13,095 nt of DNA. Origin: an uncultured Collinsella sp. (lineage in GTDB: Bacteria; Actinomycetota; Coriobacteriia; Coriobacteriales; Coriobacteriaceae). How positions within the stretch are numbered: the stretch's first letter is position 1; every line of letters starts with the position of its first letter. A program made the translations under genes and the position numbers. Below the pieces are notes generated by a model. That model saw nothing but the letters and a program-made list of their open reading frames with translations, had not been told where the DNA came from and did not search any database. The stretch spans positions 1 through 13,095 of the forward strand of contig UQHO01000049.1 of NCBI GenBank assembly GCA_900540995.1, written 5' to 3'. Below, piece after piece: positions 1 to 6,118 of the stretch.

Positions 1-244
1 CGGTAACCGCGTCGCCGCCCGCCAGCGCACCAACCGGGCAGATCGCCACGACACCCGTCACACGTCCCGGCTCGCCCGAGCATTCGTACACGTAATACGC
101 CGCACCCGGGTCCTTGAGCATCAGACCATCGGCAAGGGCTCCGCGCAGAGCATCGTTGCCGCTCAGGATGCTGCCCATTGCAGGCAGCGCCTCGAGCACG
201 CGGTCCTGAGCCGGGCGGATGCAGGGAAACGGAAGTGCTTTCAT
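1..244 (-). CDS. DUF1015-like protein, N-terminal part (partial)
   Basis: Reading leftwards from the ATG at 244, 81 codons stay open to the window edge, so only the N-terminus is visible. The protein begins MKALPFPCIRPAQ, and near residues 50-68 has AYYVYECSGEPGRVTGVVAI. These resemble two parts of DUF1015 proteins: the opening 'IRP' segment and the strand around 'lYvYr...G.vtG'. DUF1015 has no established reaction, though its genes are often found beside serA and serC, as here. The usual 'LPYDV' stretch after the IRP motif is not recognisable; residues 19-25 read EALPAMG. An AGGA at 251-254 lies 6 nt before the ATG. The M20 peptidase gene ends 39 bp upstream in the same direction, so the two are probably cotranscribed. 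The family call rests on motif resemblance and gene context only. Confidence 0.6.
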   Translation of the reverse strand, partial: MKALPFPCIRPAQDRVLEALPAMGSILSGNDALRGALADGLMLKDPGAAYYVYECSGEPGRVTGVVAICPVGALAGGDAVT

Positions 245-283
245 GGGCGGTCCTAACGCACGAGTCGGTTTGTTCGCGGCTTA

Positions 284-1504
284 TTATGCCCCAACTTGGC
301 CGCTCGCGTCCCAGAGCACGTTATCGGCGAGCGCGATTAGCACCTGCTGACAACGAACGATATCGGCGTGGGGCACATATTCGTTGGGCTTGTGCGCGAG
401 CGCGAGCGACCCGGGACCGTAGCTCATGCAATTGCGGTTACCTGTCTTGCCGGCAATGACGGCGGTGTCGGTGTAGCCGGTAAAGAAGCCGACGGTCGTG
501 TCCGCGTCCGTCACGTCATCGGCGGCACGCTTGAGCGCTGCTAGAAGGGGAGAGTTCGGGTCGCGCTCGATGGCGGGGCGGTCGCCCGTTACGGTGTAGC
601 TGCCATGGCAACCGGGAACGGCGGCTTCGGCGACGGCGATGGCCTGCTCTACCATGCGCGTCGCGGCGGCCGTATCGGTCGGCGGGGTCAGGCGCATGTC
701 GACCCAGACTTTGGCGCGGTCGGGTACGACGTAGGGGCGATATCCGCCCTCGATTTGGCCAAACGTGATGGTCGAAGGCCCCAGCTCATCGTGCGCGGGC
801 AGCGCCATAAACGCGCGACGGAGCGAACACACGACCTCGGCCATGGCAGCGACGGCATCCGCGCCCTTCCAGGGCTGGCTCGCATGCGCCGTCACGCCAG
901 TCATTTCAATCTCGAACCACGTACGCCCCTTGTGCGCCACCTGGATCTGTCCGTCGGTGGGCTCGGTGTCCAGCACCCATTCACGCGAGCCGACCCAGCC
1001 AGCATCGATCGTGGCCTCTGAGCCGCGCATAAAGTCCTCCTCGTCGACCGAGCAAATGAGTGAGAAGCCACGGCGGGGCAGCTTGCCTTCTGCCGCCACG
1101 CGCTCGAGCGTATGGACCAGTGCGGCAATGGCGCAGGCCAGGCCACCCTTCATATCGCAGGCACCGCGGCCATAGAGTTTATCGTTGCGCACGATCGCTC
1201 CGAGCGGCGGAATGTCCGCGTCCCAGCCATCGCCCAGTGTAACGGTATCCATATGGCAGATATAGACGAGCCGTGGCTCGTCGCTCAGTCCCGGCACGGT
1301 GACCATAAGGTTGCGGCGCCCGGGCAGCACCTCGAGTTCCTCAACCTGCACGGCATCGAGTACCGGATGGCTCAGCTGCGCCAACCGTTCCTCAACCAAC
1401 GCTTTGATATAGCGTTCAATCTCGCCCTCATACGCACCTGGGTCGGAACTGTCGATCCGCACGAGCCCTTGCGTAAGCCGCCAGGCAAAATCTGTATCAA
1501 CCAT
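284..1504 (-). CDS. M20-family metallopeptidase / ArgE-DapE-type deacylase
   Basis: A 406-residue zinc hydrolase of the M20 family (carboxypeptidases, dipeptidases, ArgE/DapE deacylases), predicted cytosolic. Metal-site motifs are in family order: HMDT (H84, D86), GRGACDMKGG (bridging D117), DEED (catalytic E155, metal E156), DTEPT (E181) and AHKPNE (H371). The middle lid/dimer domain has TAHAS (H207), the histidine that usually completes the neighbouring active site. All catalytic positions are present, so it should be active; the substrate cannot be read from sequence, though amide hydrolysis of an N-acyl or dipeptide compound is likely. The start at 1504 is chosen because GAGGTG (1508-1513) precedes it. 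The frame is open upstream to 1651, but that stretch covers the serA terminator. DUF1015 follows after 39 bp. A dyad at 1531-1545 overlaps a TACAAT box, suggesting its own regulated promoter. Confidence 0.88.
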   Translation of the reverse strand: MVDTDFAWRLTQGLVRIDSSDPGAYEGEIERYIKALVEERLAQLSHPVLDAVQVEELEVLPGRRNLMVTVPGLSDEPRLVYICHMDTVTLGDGWDADIPPLGAIVRNDKLYGRGACDMKGGLACAIAALVHTLERVAAEGKLPRRGFSLICSVDEEDFMRGSEATIDAGWVGSREWVLDTEPTDGQIQVAHKGRTWFEIEMTGVTAHASQPWKGADAVAAMAEVVCSLRRAFMALPAHDELGPSTITFGQIEGGYRPYVVPDRAKVWVDMRLTPPTDTAAATRMVEQAIAVAEAAVPGCHGSYTVTGDRPAIERDPNSPLLAALKRAADDVTDADTTVGFFTGYTDTAVIAGKTGNRNCMSYGPGSLALAHKPNEYVPHADIVRCQQVLIALADNVLWDASGQVGA

Positions 1505-1530
1505 AGGCACCTCACAGATAGTTAGGTCAA

Positions 1531-1545
1531 CATACAGATTGTATG
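1531..1545. promoter_or_regulatory. Dyad CATACA-N3-TGTATG overlapping a candidate -10 box of the M20 gene
   Basis: The sequence CATACAGATTGTATG is a perfect 6+3+6 inverted repeat. On the minus strand it contains TACAAT (1538-1543), one mismatch from TATAAT, about 34 nt before the peptidase ATG. No good -35 hexamer is found 16-18 nt further up. The overlap suggests an operator controlling this promoter. The regulator is unknown. Confidence 0.4.
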
Positions 1546-1581
1546 CCAAGAAGCGGCTCGGCGCATTTAATGGAGCGCTCA

Positions 1582-1620
1582 CAAAAACGGGGGCGCCTCT
1601 CGTGCGAAAGGCACCCCCGC
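1582..1620 (-). terminator. Intrinsic terminator after serA
   Basis: On the minus strand a GC-rich stem (arms 1609-1618 and 1589-1598, with one more C-G pair outside) encloses a 10-nt loop and is followed by five T (1583-1587) after one or two bases. GGGGGTGCCT pairs with AGGCGCCCCC with one G-T wobble. It lies about 60 nt past the serA stop codon and separates the ser operon from the peptidase gene. Confidence 0.8.
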
Positions 1621-1636
1621 GGGCATTCAATGTCAG

Positions 1637-1669
1637 TGACGGGCAGGCCACATGGGGAGCTGCCCGTCA
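1637..1669. other. Perfect 10-bp stem-loop just after the serA stop
   Basis: TGACGGGCAG (1637-1646) and CTGCCCGTCA (1660-1669) are exact reverse complements with a 13-nt loop. No T-run follows on either strand, so it is not a terminator by itself. It ends 12 bp from the serA stop codon and may protect the 3' end of the message, or assist the true terminator at 1582-1620. Confidence 0.55.
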
Positions 1670-1681
1670 GGTCAGTCGGCG

Positions 1682-2845
1682 CTACTTGATCACGCGCACG
1701 CGATACATCGACGGAATCTGCTTGAGCGCCTCGATGGTGCTGCTGTCCAGGTGCTCATCGGTGTCGAACATGGTGTAGGCGTTCTCGCCGGCGGACTCGT
1801 TGGTCATACGCTGCACGTTGGCGTTGTCTTTGGCCAGGATTGCCGTGATCTGGCCGATCATGTTGGGCACGTTGGCGTGCAGGCAGGCGATGCGGCTTGC
1901 GGCGCGCGCCTTGCCCATGCTGCAGGCAGGATAGTTGACGCTGTGCGCGATATTGCCGTTCTCCAGGTAATCCTTGAGCTCGCTGATGGCCATGTCGGCG
2001 CAGTTGGCCTCGGCTTCGCCGGTGCCGGCGCCCGAGTGCGTGGTGATAAACGTATTGGGCATCTTGACCGTCTTGGGCGTGGCGAAGTCGCAGCTAAACC
2101 AGCTGAGCTTGCCCTCGCGCAGGGCAGCGTCGACGGCATCCTCGTCAATGATGGTTTCGCGCGCGTAGTTGATGAGCACGGCGTCGGGTGCCAGCAGGTT
2201 AATCTGCTCGGTGCTGATCATGCCGATGGTGTCTGCCTTGCTGGGCACGTGCACGGTGAGGTAGTCGCAGCCGCGGCATAGATCCTCGAGCGTGCCCACG
2301 CGCTGCACCTCGCGGCTCAGCACCCACGCGTGCTCGACGGAAATGAACGGGTCGTAGCCGTAGACATCCATGCCCAGGTCGACGCAGGCGTTGGCGACCT
2401 TGGAGCCTACGTTGCCCAGACCGATGACGCCGATGCGCTTGCCTTTAAGCTCGCGGCCCACAAAGGCCTTCTTGGCCTTTTCGGCATCGACCTGAATCTC
2501 GGGGTCGTCGGCGTTGTCGCGCACCCAGTTCATCGACTGTACTACGCCGCGGCTCGAGAGCACCAGCATGCCCAGGACGAGCTCCTTGACGGCATTGCTA
2601 TTGGCGCCAGGGGAGTTAAAGACGACGACGCCCTTCTTGGCGTACTCCTCGACGGGGATGTTGTTGACGCCGGCGCCGCAGCGGGCGATGGCGCGGATGC
2701 CCTCGGGCAGCTCGTAGCCGTGCAGGTCGGTCGAGCGCATCAGGATCGCGTCGGCCTCCTCGGCGGTGCTTACAAATTCGTAGCCTTCGCCAAACTCGAC
2801 TTTGCCGTCTTTGGTGATGTCGTCGATGGTCTTAATCTTGCGCAT
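1682..2845 (-). CDS. serA: D-3-phosphoglycerate dehydrogenase with C-terminal ACT domain
   Basis: A 387-residue enzyme oxidising 3-phosphoglycerate to 3-phosphohydroxypyruvate with NAD, the first committed step of serine synthesis in the cytosol. The NAD-binding motif is GLGNVG (142-147) with D165 ending the second strand, where an acidic residue favours NAD. Of the catalytic residues of 2-hydroxyacid dehydrogenases, R229 (ARE) and H270 (TTHSGAGT) are present. The usual DVFxxEP segment is replaced by CDFATPK (252-258), so the acidic triad partner is missing. Residues from about 318 to 387 form an ACT domain, the usual site for serine feedback binding. The length is near that of the 410-residue E. 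coli enzyme. AAGGAG (2852-2857) lies 6 nt before the ATG. It follows serC after 69 bp, and a terminator comes next. The call is firm; the precise subfamily is less so. Confidence 0.92.
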   Translation of the reverse strand: MRKIKTIDDITKDGKVEFGEGYEFVSTAEEADAILMRSTDLHGYELPEGIRAIARCGAGVNNIPVEEYAKKGVVVFNSPGANSNAVKELVLGMLVLSSRGVVQSMNWVRDNADDPEIQVDAEKAKKAFVGRELKGKRIGVIGLGNVGSKVANACVDLGMDVYGYDPFISVEHAWVLSREVQRVGTLEDLCRGCDYLTVHVPSKADTIGMISTEQINLLAPDAVLINYARETIIDEDAVDAALREGKLSWFSCDFATPKTVKMPNTFITTHSGAGTGEAEANCADMAISELKDYLENGNIAHSVNYPACSMGKARAASRIACLHANVPNMIGQITAILAKDNANVQRMTNESAGENAYTMFDTDEHLDSSTIEALKQIPSMYRVRVIK

Positions 2846-2914
2846 GAAAAACTCCTTAGCTGGTTTGTTTAAAACAAGTGGTTTGAAGTGGCTGATCGGC
2901 CCGCGTGCTGCGGG

Positions 2915-4039
2915 CTAGTTAGATCGCTGGCTCAAACCGTGCTGCGCTTCGAAGTCCTTCATGTACGTGGCCAGTGCCTGCACGTCTTCCATGGTTACGG
3001 CGTTGTAGACGCTGGCGCGCATGCCGCCCACCAGGCGATGACCCTTGACGTTTTGAATCTGGTGCTCGGCCGCACCTGCGACAAAGGCCGCGTCGAGCTC
3101 GGCGTCGTCGGTGCGGAAGGTGACGTTGGCGATGGAGCGGCTGTCGGCCTGTGTGGTGCCATGGAACAGCATGCTGTGCTCGAGCAGGTTGTAGAGCAGG
3201 TTGGCCTTGGCCCAGTTGCGCTCGGCCATGGCGGCAAGTCCGCCGGTCTCCTCGACCCACCGGAACACCTTGCCGCACACGTAGATGCCAAAGGTGTTGG
3301 GCGTGTTGAGCATGGAGCCCTTGGCGGCCTGGGCCTTAAGGTCCATGTACTGCGGCGTCTGCGCAAAGGCGGGGCCGTCGGCGATGAGGTCGTCGCGCAC
3401 GATAACCACGGTCACGCCCGCGGCGCCGGCGTTTTTCTGCGCGCCGGCGTAGATGAGCCCGTAGCGCTCAACATCGAGCGGCTGCGACAAAAAGCAGCTC
3501 GAGACATCTGCGACCAGCGGTACGTCGCCGCAAGCGGGCAGCTCGTGGTACATGGTGCCAAAGATGGTGTTGTTCTGGCAGATGTAAACGTAGTCGAGCC
3601 CGTCGCTCGCGGCCTCGGCGGCAATGCGAGCGTTGATGTCGGCCATGTTGGGAATGCGGTCGAAATTGGTGTCCTCGGAGCTCGCGAGCAGCACGGCCTC
3701 GCCGTACTTGGCGGCCTCCTTGTATGCCTTGTTGGCAAAGTTGCCGGTCACGATGTAGCCGGCGCGGCCGCGGCGCATGAGGTTCATGGGGATGCCCGCA
3801 AACTGCAGCGTGGCGCCGCCCTGCAAAAACAGGACACGGTAGTTGTTGGGGATGCTCAGCAGGCGACGCAGGGTTGCCTCGGCGTCGTCGATGATCTGCT
3901 GGTACATGCTAGATCGATGGCTCATCTCGAGCACGGACATGCCGCAACCGCGGTAGTCCATCATCTCGTCGGCGATCTCGGCGAGCACGCTTGTAGGCAG
4001 TGCGGCCGGGCCAGCTGAGAAGTTGTGCACACGTGCCAT
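2915..4039 (-). CDS. serC: Phosphoserine aminotransferase
   Basis: A 374-residue PLP enzyme transferring the amino group of glutamate to 3-phosphohydroxypyruvate to give O-phosphoserine, the second step of serine synthesis. It opens with MARVHNFSAGPAALP, a hallmark of SerC. H41-R42 (MSHRS), the LQGGAT phosphate-binding turn (72-77), D178 before SSCF, and the PLP-binding lysine K202 in YAGAQKN are all in place. R341 in GGMRASVYN is the usual substrate arginine near the C-terminus. Length is close to the 360 or so residues of the family. The ATG at 4039 is preferred to one at 4087: the family signature starts here, and GAGGGG (4049-4054) lies 9 nt upstream. It is first of the probable serC-serA operon; no phosphoserine phosphatase is in the window. 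Confidence 0.95.
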   Translation of the reverse strand: MARVHNFSAGPAALPTSVLAEIADEMMDYRGCGMSVLEMSHRSSMYQQIIDDAEATLRRLLSIPNNYRVLFLQGGATLQFAGIPMNLMRRGRAGYIVTGNFANKAYKEAAKYGEAVLLASSEDTNFDRIPNMADINARIAAEAASDGLDYVYICQNNTIFGTMYHELPACGDVPLVADVSSCFLSQPLDVERYGLIYAGAQKNAGAAGVTVVIVRDDLIADGPAFAQTPQYMDLKAQAAKGSMLNTPNTFGIYVCGKVFRWVEETGGLAAMAERNWAKANLLYNLLEHSMLFHGTTQADSRSIANVTFRTDDAELDAAFVAGAAEHQIQNVKGHRLVGGMRASVYNAVTMEDVQALATYMKDFEAQHGLSQRSN

Positions 4040-4048
4040 CTTCTGGTT

Positions 4049-4132
4049 CCCCTCGTAGTCGTTTGAACGTTCGGGATACTTTAGCACAGTGGAGCGGTAG
4101 GCGCGACCGCATCACGGTAAAACTCGACTACG
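4049..4132 (-). promoter_or_regulatory. serC leader with a long-range inverted repeat next to the ribosome site
   Basis: CGTAGTCG (4054-4061) and CGACTACG (4125-4132) are exact 8-base reverse complements 63 bases apart. In a minus-strand serC transcript that covers both arms, pairing would abut and slightly overlap the GAGGGG ribosome site (4049-4054). The palindrome GAACGTTC (4065-4072) sits between them. No clear -35/-10 pair was found. Confidence 0.25.
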
Positions 4133-4173
4133 CCGCTATGATTTACAGGATGGTTACATGGGGGAGGGGCGCT

Positions 4174-4245
4174 TTACTCCTCAGGCAAATCCAAATCGGC
4201 GAGCGAAGACATAAGGTTCTCTAGGCGCTTGGTCTTCGTCGCAAA
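4174..4245 (-). other. Possible small ORF (23 codons) or decayed gene behind a strong Shine-Dalgarno
   Basis: Directly after the antiporter stop codon, the minus strand reads AGGAGG (4253-4258). Seven bases later comes a frame of 23 sense codons ending in TAA. The codon at ideal start spacing is TTT, not a start codon; the downstream residues read ATKTKRLENLM then SSLADLDLPEE. By my count 16 of the 22 codons after TTT end in G or C, far more than the overlapping frame starting at ATT, which suggests real coding. An in-frame ATG at 4212 would give only 12 residues. A TTG in another frame (4244-4246) gives 7 residues. It could be a small protein with an altered start codon, a relic, or chance. 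No family is recognised. Confidence 0.3.
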
Positions 4246-4263
4246 TTAGCCACCTCCTGGTCA

Positions 4264-5865
4264 CTACGACGCCAGCGTGGCAATGACGGCTTCGTCGCCG
4301 GCGTATATTAGGGTGTTGCCATCGGGGATGATCGTCTGGCCTTCGCGCTTGAGCATCACCACAATAAACGGATGCTTGCCTTGCGACACATCGCACAGGC
4401 GCTGGCCGGCCAAGCGACCGTGGGGTGTCACGGTGACCTCGCGCAGTGTAACCTCGGCACGCTCTTCGAACGTTGGGGCGGCCATCACCAGCAGATCGCC
4501 TTCCTGGATCACGGTGTCGCCATTGGGCAGTACCGGGTGCGCACCGTCGCGCAGCACCAGGACCACGAGCATATCTGTGGCGCTGCCAATATCGGCGAGC
4601 GAGCGTCCGGCAAACGGATGTCCAGCGCCCACCTTGAGCTTTACAAACGACATGCCGTCCTCGTCGCGGTAGTCGTTAAAGGTGCGGCGCACGTCGCCGG
4701 TCGCATCGATCATATCGAGCTTCTTCGCCACCGCCGGCAGAAGCGAGCCCTGCACCACAATGCTCGACACGGCAACCACAAACACCAGGTCAAATAGGTC
4801 GTGTCCGCCGGGAACGCCGGCCACCACGGCAAAGAGACTAAAGACGACCGAAGCTGCTCCGCGCAGGCCCGCCCAGCTTACGAGCGCGACCTGGCGAGGG
4901 TTCGTCCTAAACGGCGCCAGCAGCATGCCTACGGCGATGGGGCGGCTCGCAAAGAGCATAAACGCCATGAGTGCCAGGCCCGGTAGCAGCATTTGCGGCA
5001 GGCGTGCGGGTGTAACGAGCAGGCCGAGCAAGAAGAAGATTGTCATCTCGGCCATCTCGGTGAGGGTGTCAAAGAAGTGCGCCATCTCGACTTTGCCGGT
5101 GATGTCGCTGGCGCCCAGTACAATGCCTGCCAGGTACACGGCCAAAAAGCCGTTGCCGCCCAGGTGGCTCGGCAGCGCGTAGGCGACGATGGCCACGGCG
5201 AACAAGAAGATGGTCTGCGCGTCCTTGGCCGTTGCGTGCGCGCGTTCAATCAGGCGGCCCGCCGCCCAGCCGATGGCAAGGCCCAGGCCCACGCCCAGGA
5301 TAATCTGCTTGGCCAGCAGTGCGGGAATGTTGATGTCGCCGCCGGCCGCGAGTGTAGCGAGCACAGCGGTGAGCATGTAGGCGACGGGGTCGTTGGAGCC
5401 CGATTCGACCTCGAGCAGCGAGTCGGTGCCACCTCTCAGCGACAGGCTGTGCTCACGCAGTACGCTAAAGACGCTCGCCGCGTCGGTGGATGCCACGACC
5501 GATCCCAGCAGCAGGCTGCCGATCCAGTCGATCCCCAGCGCGAAGTGGGCGAACACGCCGGTGATGCCGGCAGTGATGACGACGCCGAGCGTGCTCAGCA
5601 GCACCGCCGGCGCAGCGACGGGCTTGGCGCGGTCGATATTGGTGTTAAAGCCGCCGTAGAACATGATGCACAGCAGCGCCGTGCTGCAGACGGTTTCGGT
5701 GAGTGCGTAGTCGCTAAAGTCGATATGCGTCGGGCCGTTGACGCCCAACAGCATGCCCAGCGCGATAAAGATGAGCAGGGTGGGGAAGGGGAGTTTTTTG
5801 CCGACGGGTTTGATGGTCAGGCACAAAATGATGACGAGGCCGATAAAGAGAAGGATCTGGTTCAT
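4264..5865 (-). CDS. Potassium/proton antiporter, NhaP2/CvrA type (CPA1)
   Basis: A 533-residue inner-membrane cation/proton exchanger. Residues 1-380 are hydrophobic with about 12 membrane segments. They carry VVASTDAASVFSVLR (123-137, with D128) and ESGSNDPVA (154-162, with N158-D159), the ion-site signatures of NhaP2-like antiporters, plus WAGLRGAASV (331-340). The cytoplasmic tail has two RCK_C/TrkA_C-like units, about 405-465 and 475-533, each with a 'P.G.t.i..GD' turn (PNGDTVIQEGD and PDGNTLIYAGD). Such domains gate transport by binding a ligand, often a nucleotide. E. coli NhaP2 is 578 residues. AGGAG (5878-5882) sits 12 nt before the ATG, a little far. It is divergent from the phosphatase gene, and a possible small ORF follows. 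The likely role is K+ export and pH or osmotic balance; ion preference is inferred from homology. Confidence 0.9.
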   Translation of the reverse strand: MNQILLFIGLVIILCLTIKPVGKKLPFPTLLIFIALGMLLGVNGPTHIDFSDYALTETVCSTALLCIMFYGGFNTNIDRAKPVAAPAVLLSTLGVVITAGITGVFAHFALGIDWIGSLLLGSVVASTDAASVFSVLREHSLSLRGGTDSLLEVESGSNDPVAYMLTAVLATLAAGGDINIPALLAKQIILGVGLGLAIGWAAGRLIERAHATAKDAQTIFLFAVAIVAYALPSHLGGNGFLAVYLAGIVLGASDITGKVEMAHFFDTLTEMAEMTIFFLLGLLVTPARLPQMLLPGLALMAFMLFASRPIAVGMLLAPFRTNPRQVALVSWAGLRGAASVVFSLFAVVAGVPGGHDLFDLVFVVAVSSIVVQGSLLPAVAKKLDMIDATGDVRRTFNDYRDEDGMSFVKLKVGAGHPFAGRSLADIGSATDMLVVLVLRDGAHPVLPNGDTVIQEGDLLVMAAPTFEERAEVTLREVTVTPHGRLAGQRLCDVSQGKHPFIVVMLKREGQTIIPDGNTLIYAGDEAVIATLAS

Positions 5866-5979
5866 GGATAGTGTCCGCTCCTGGGTGGTTGGCGTGGCAC
5901 GGTCAGTTGTTTGTGGTTATTTGTACCCAAAGATGGTGGGTTTATGGGGTTGGATTGCGGGCGTGCGCGATATCGTCAT

Positions 5980-5994
5980 AGACGGCTGCCGTCT
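5980..5994. promoter_or_regulatory. 15-nt palindrome upstream of the phosphatase promoter
   Basis: AGACGGCTGCCGTCT is a perfect 7+1+7 inverted repeat, 20 bp before the -35 box at 6015. Its position suits an activator or repressor site in this divergent intergenic region. It is unlikely to be a terminator, as only three T follow. Confidence 0.3.
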
Positions 5995-6014
5995 TTGCCT
6001 CTGCTCGGAAACCC

Positions 6015-6043
6015 TTTCCAGCTTTATTGCAACGGAGTACAAT
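6015..6043 (+). promoter_or_regulatory. Sigma70-type promoter of the metallophosphatase gene
   Basis: TTTCCA (6015-6020, four of six matches to TTGACA) and TACAAT (6038-6043, five of six matches to TATAAT) are separated by exactly 17 bp. Transcription would start near 6050, giving a leader of about 70 nt. Confidence 0.55.
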
Positions 6044-6054
6044 GGGTAACGTTT

Positions 6055-6071
6055 AAGTTCAACTTGAAGTT
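6055..6071. promoter_or_regulatory. Overlapping palindromes at the phosphatase transcription start
   Basis: AAGTT-C-AACTT-G-AAGTT is an alternating array. AAGTTCAACTT and AACTTGAAGTT are each perfect odd-length palindromes sharing the middle AACTT. It begins about 5 nt after the predicted transcription start, a typical repressor position. The regulator is unknown. Confidence 0.35.
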
Positions 6072-6075
6072 TTAG

Positions 6076-6100
6076 TTGCGGCACCGGGCTTCGGCCGCAA
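6076..6100 (+). promoter_or_regulatory. Leader hairpin immediately before the phosphatase ribosome site
   Basis: TTGCGGC (6076-6082) pairs perfectly with GCCGCAA (6094-6100) around an 11-nt loop. The ribosome site AAGGAG (6104-6109) begins 3 nt after the stem. It could affect mRNA stability or ribosome access. Confidence 0.45.
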
Positions 6101-6118
6101 TGCAAGGAGAGGCGTACC

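Noticed and set aside
1505..1651. N-terminal extension of the M20 peptidase
   Set aside because: It would translate the serA terminator hairpin; the GAGGTG before 1504 and family alignment support the shorter start.
2888..4018. 376-codon open frame on the plus strand opposite serC
   Set aside because: SerC on the other strand has full-length family signatures; the plus frame is Val/Ala/Gly/His-rich shadow sequence.
4040..4087. Upstream start for serC
   Set aside because: The family begins at MARVHNFSAGPA; the extra 16 residues contain the ribosome site itself.
4993..5871. 292-codon open frame on the plus strand opposite the antiporter
   Set aside because: The antiporter is clearly real; this frame is hydrophilic shadow sequence with no recognisable domain.
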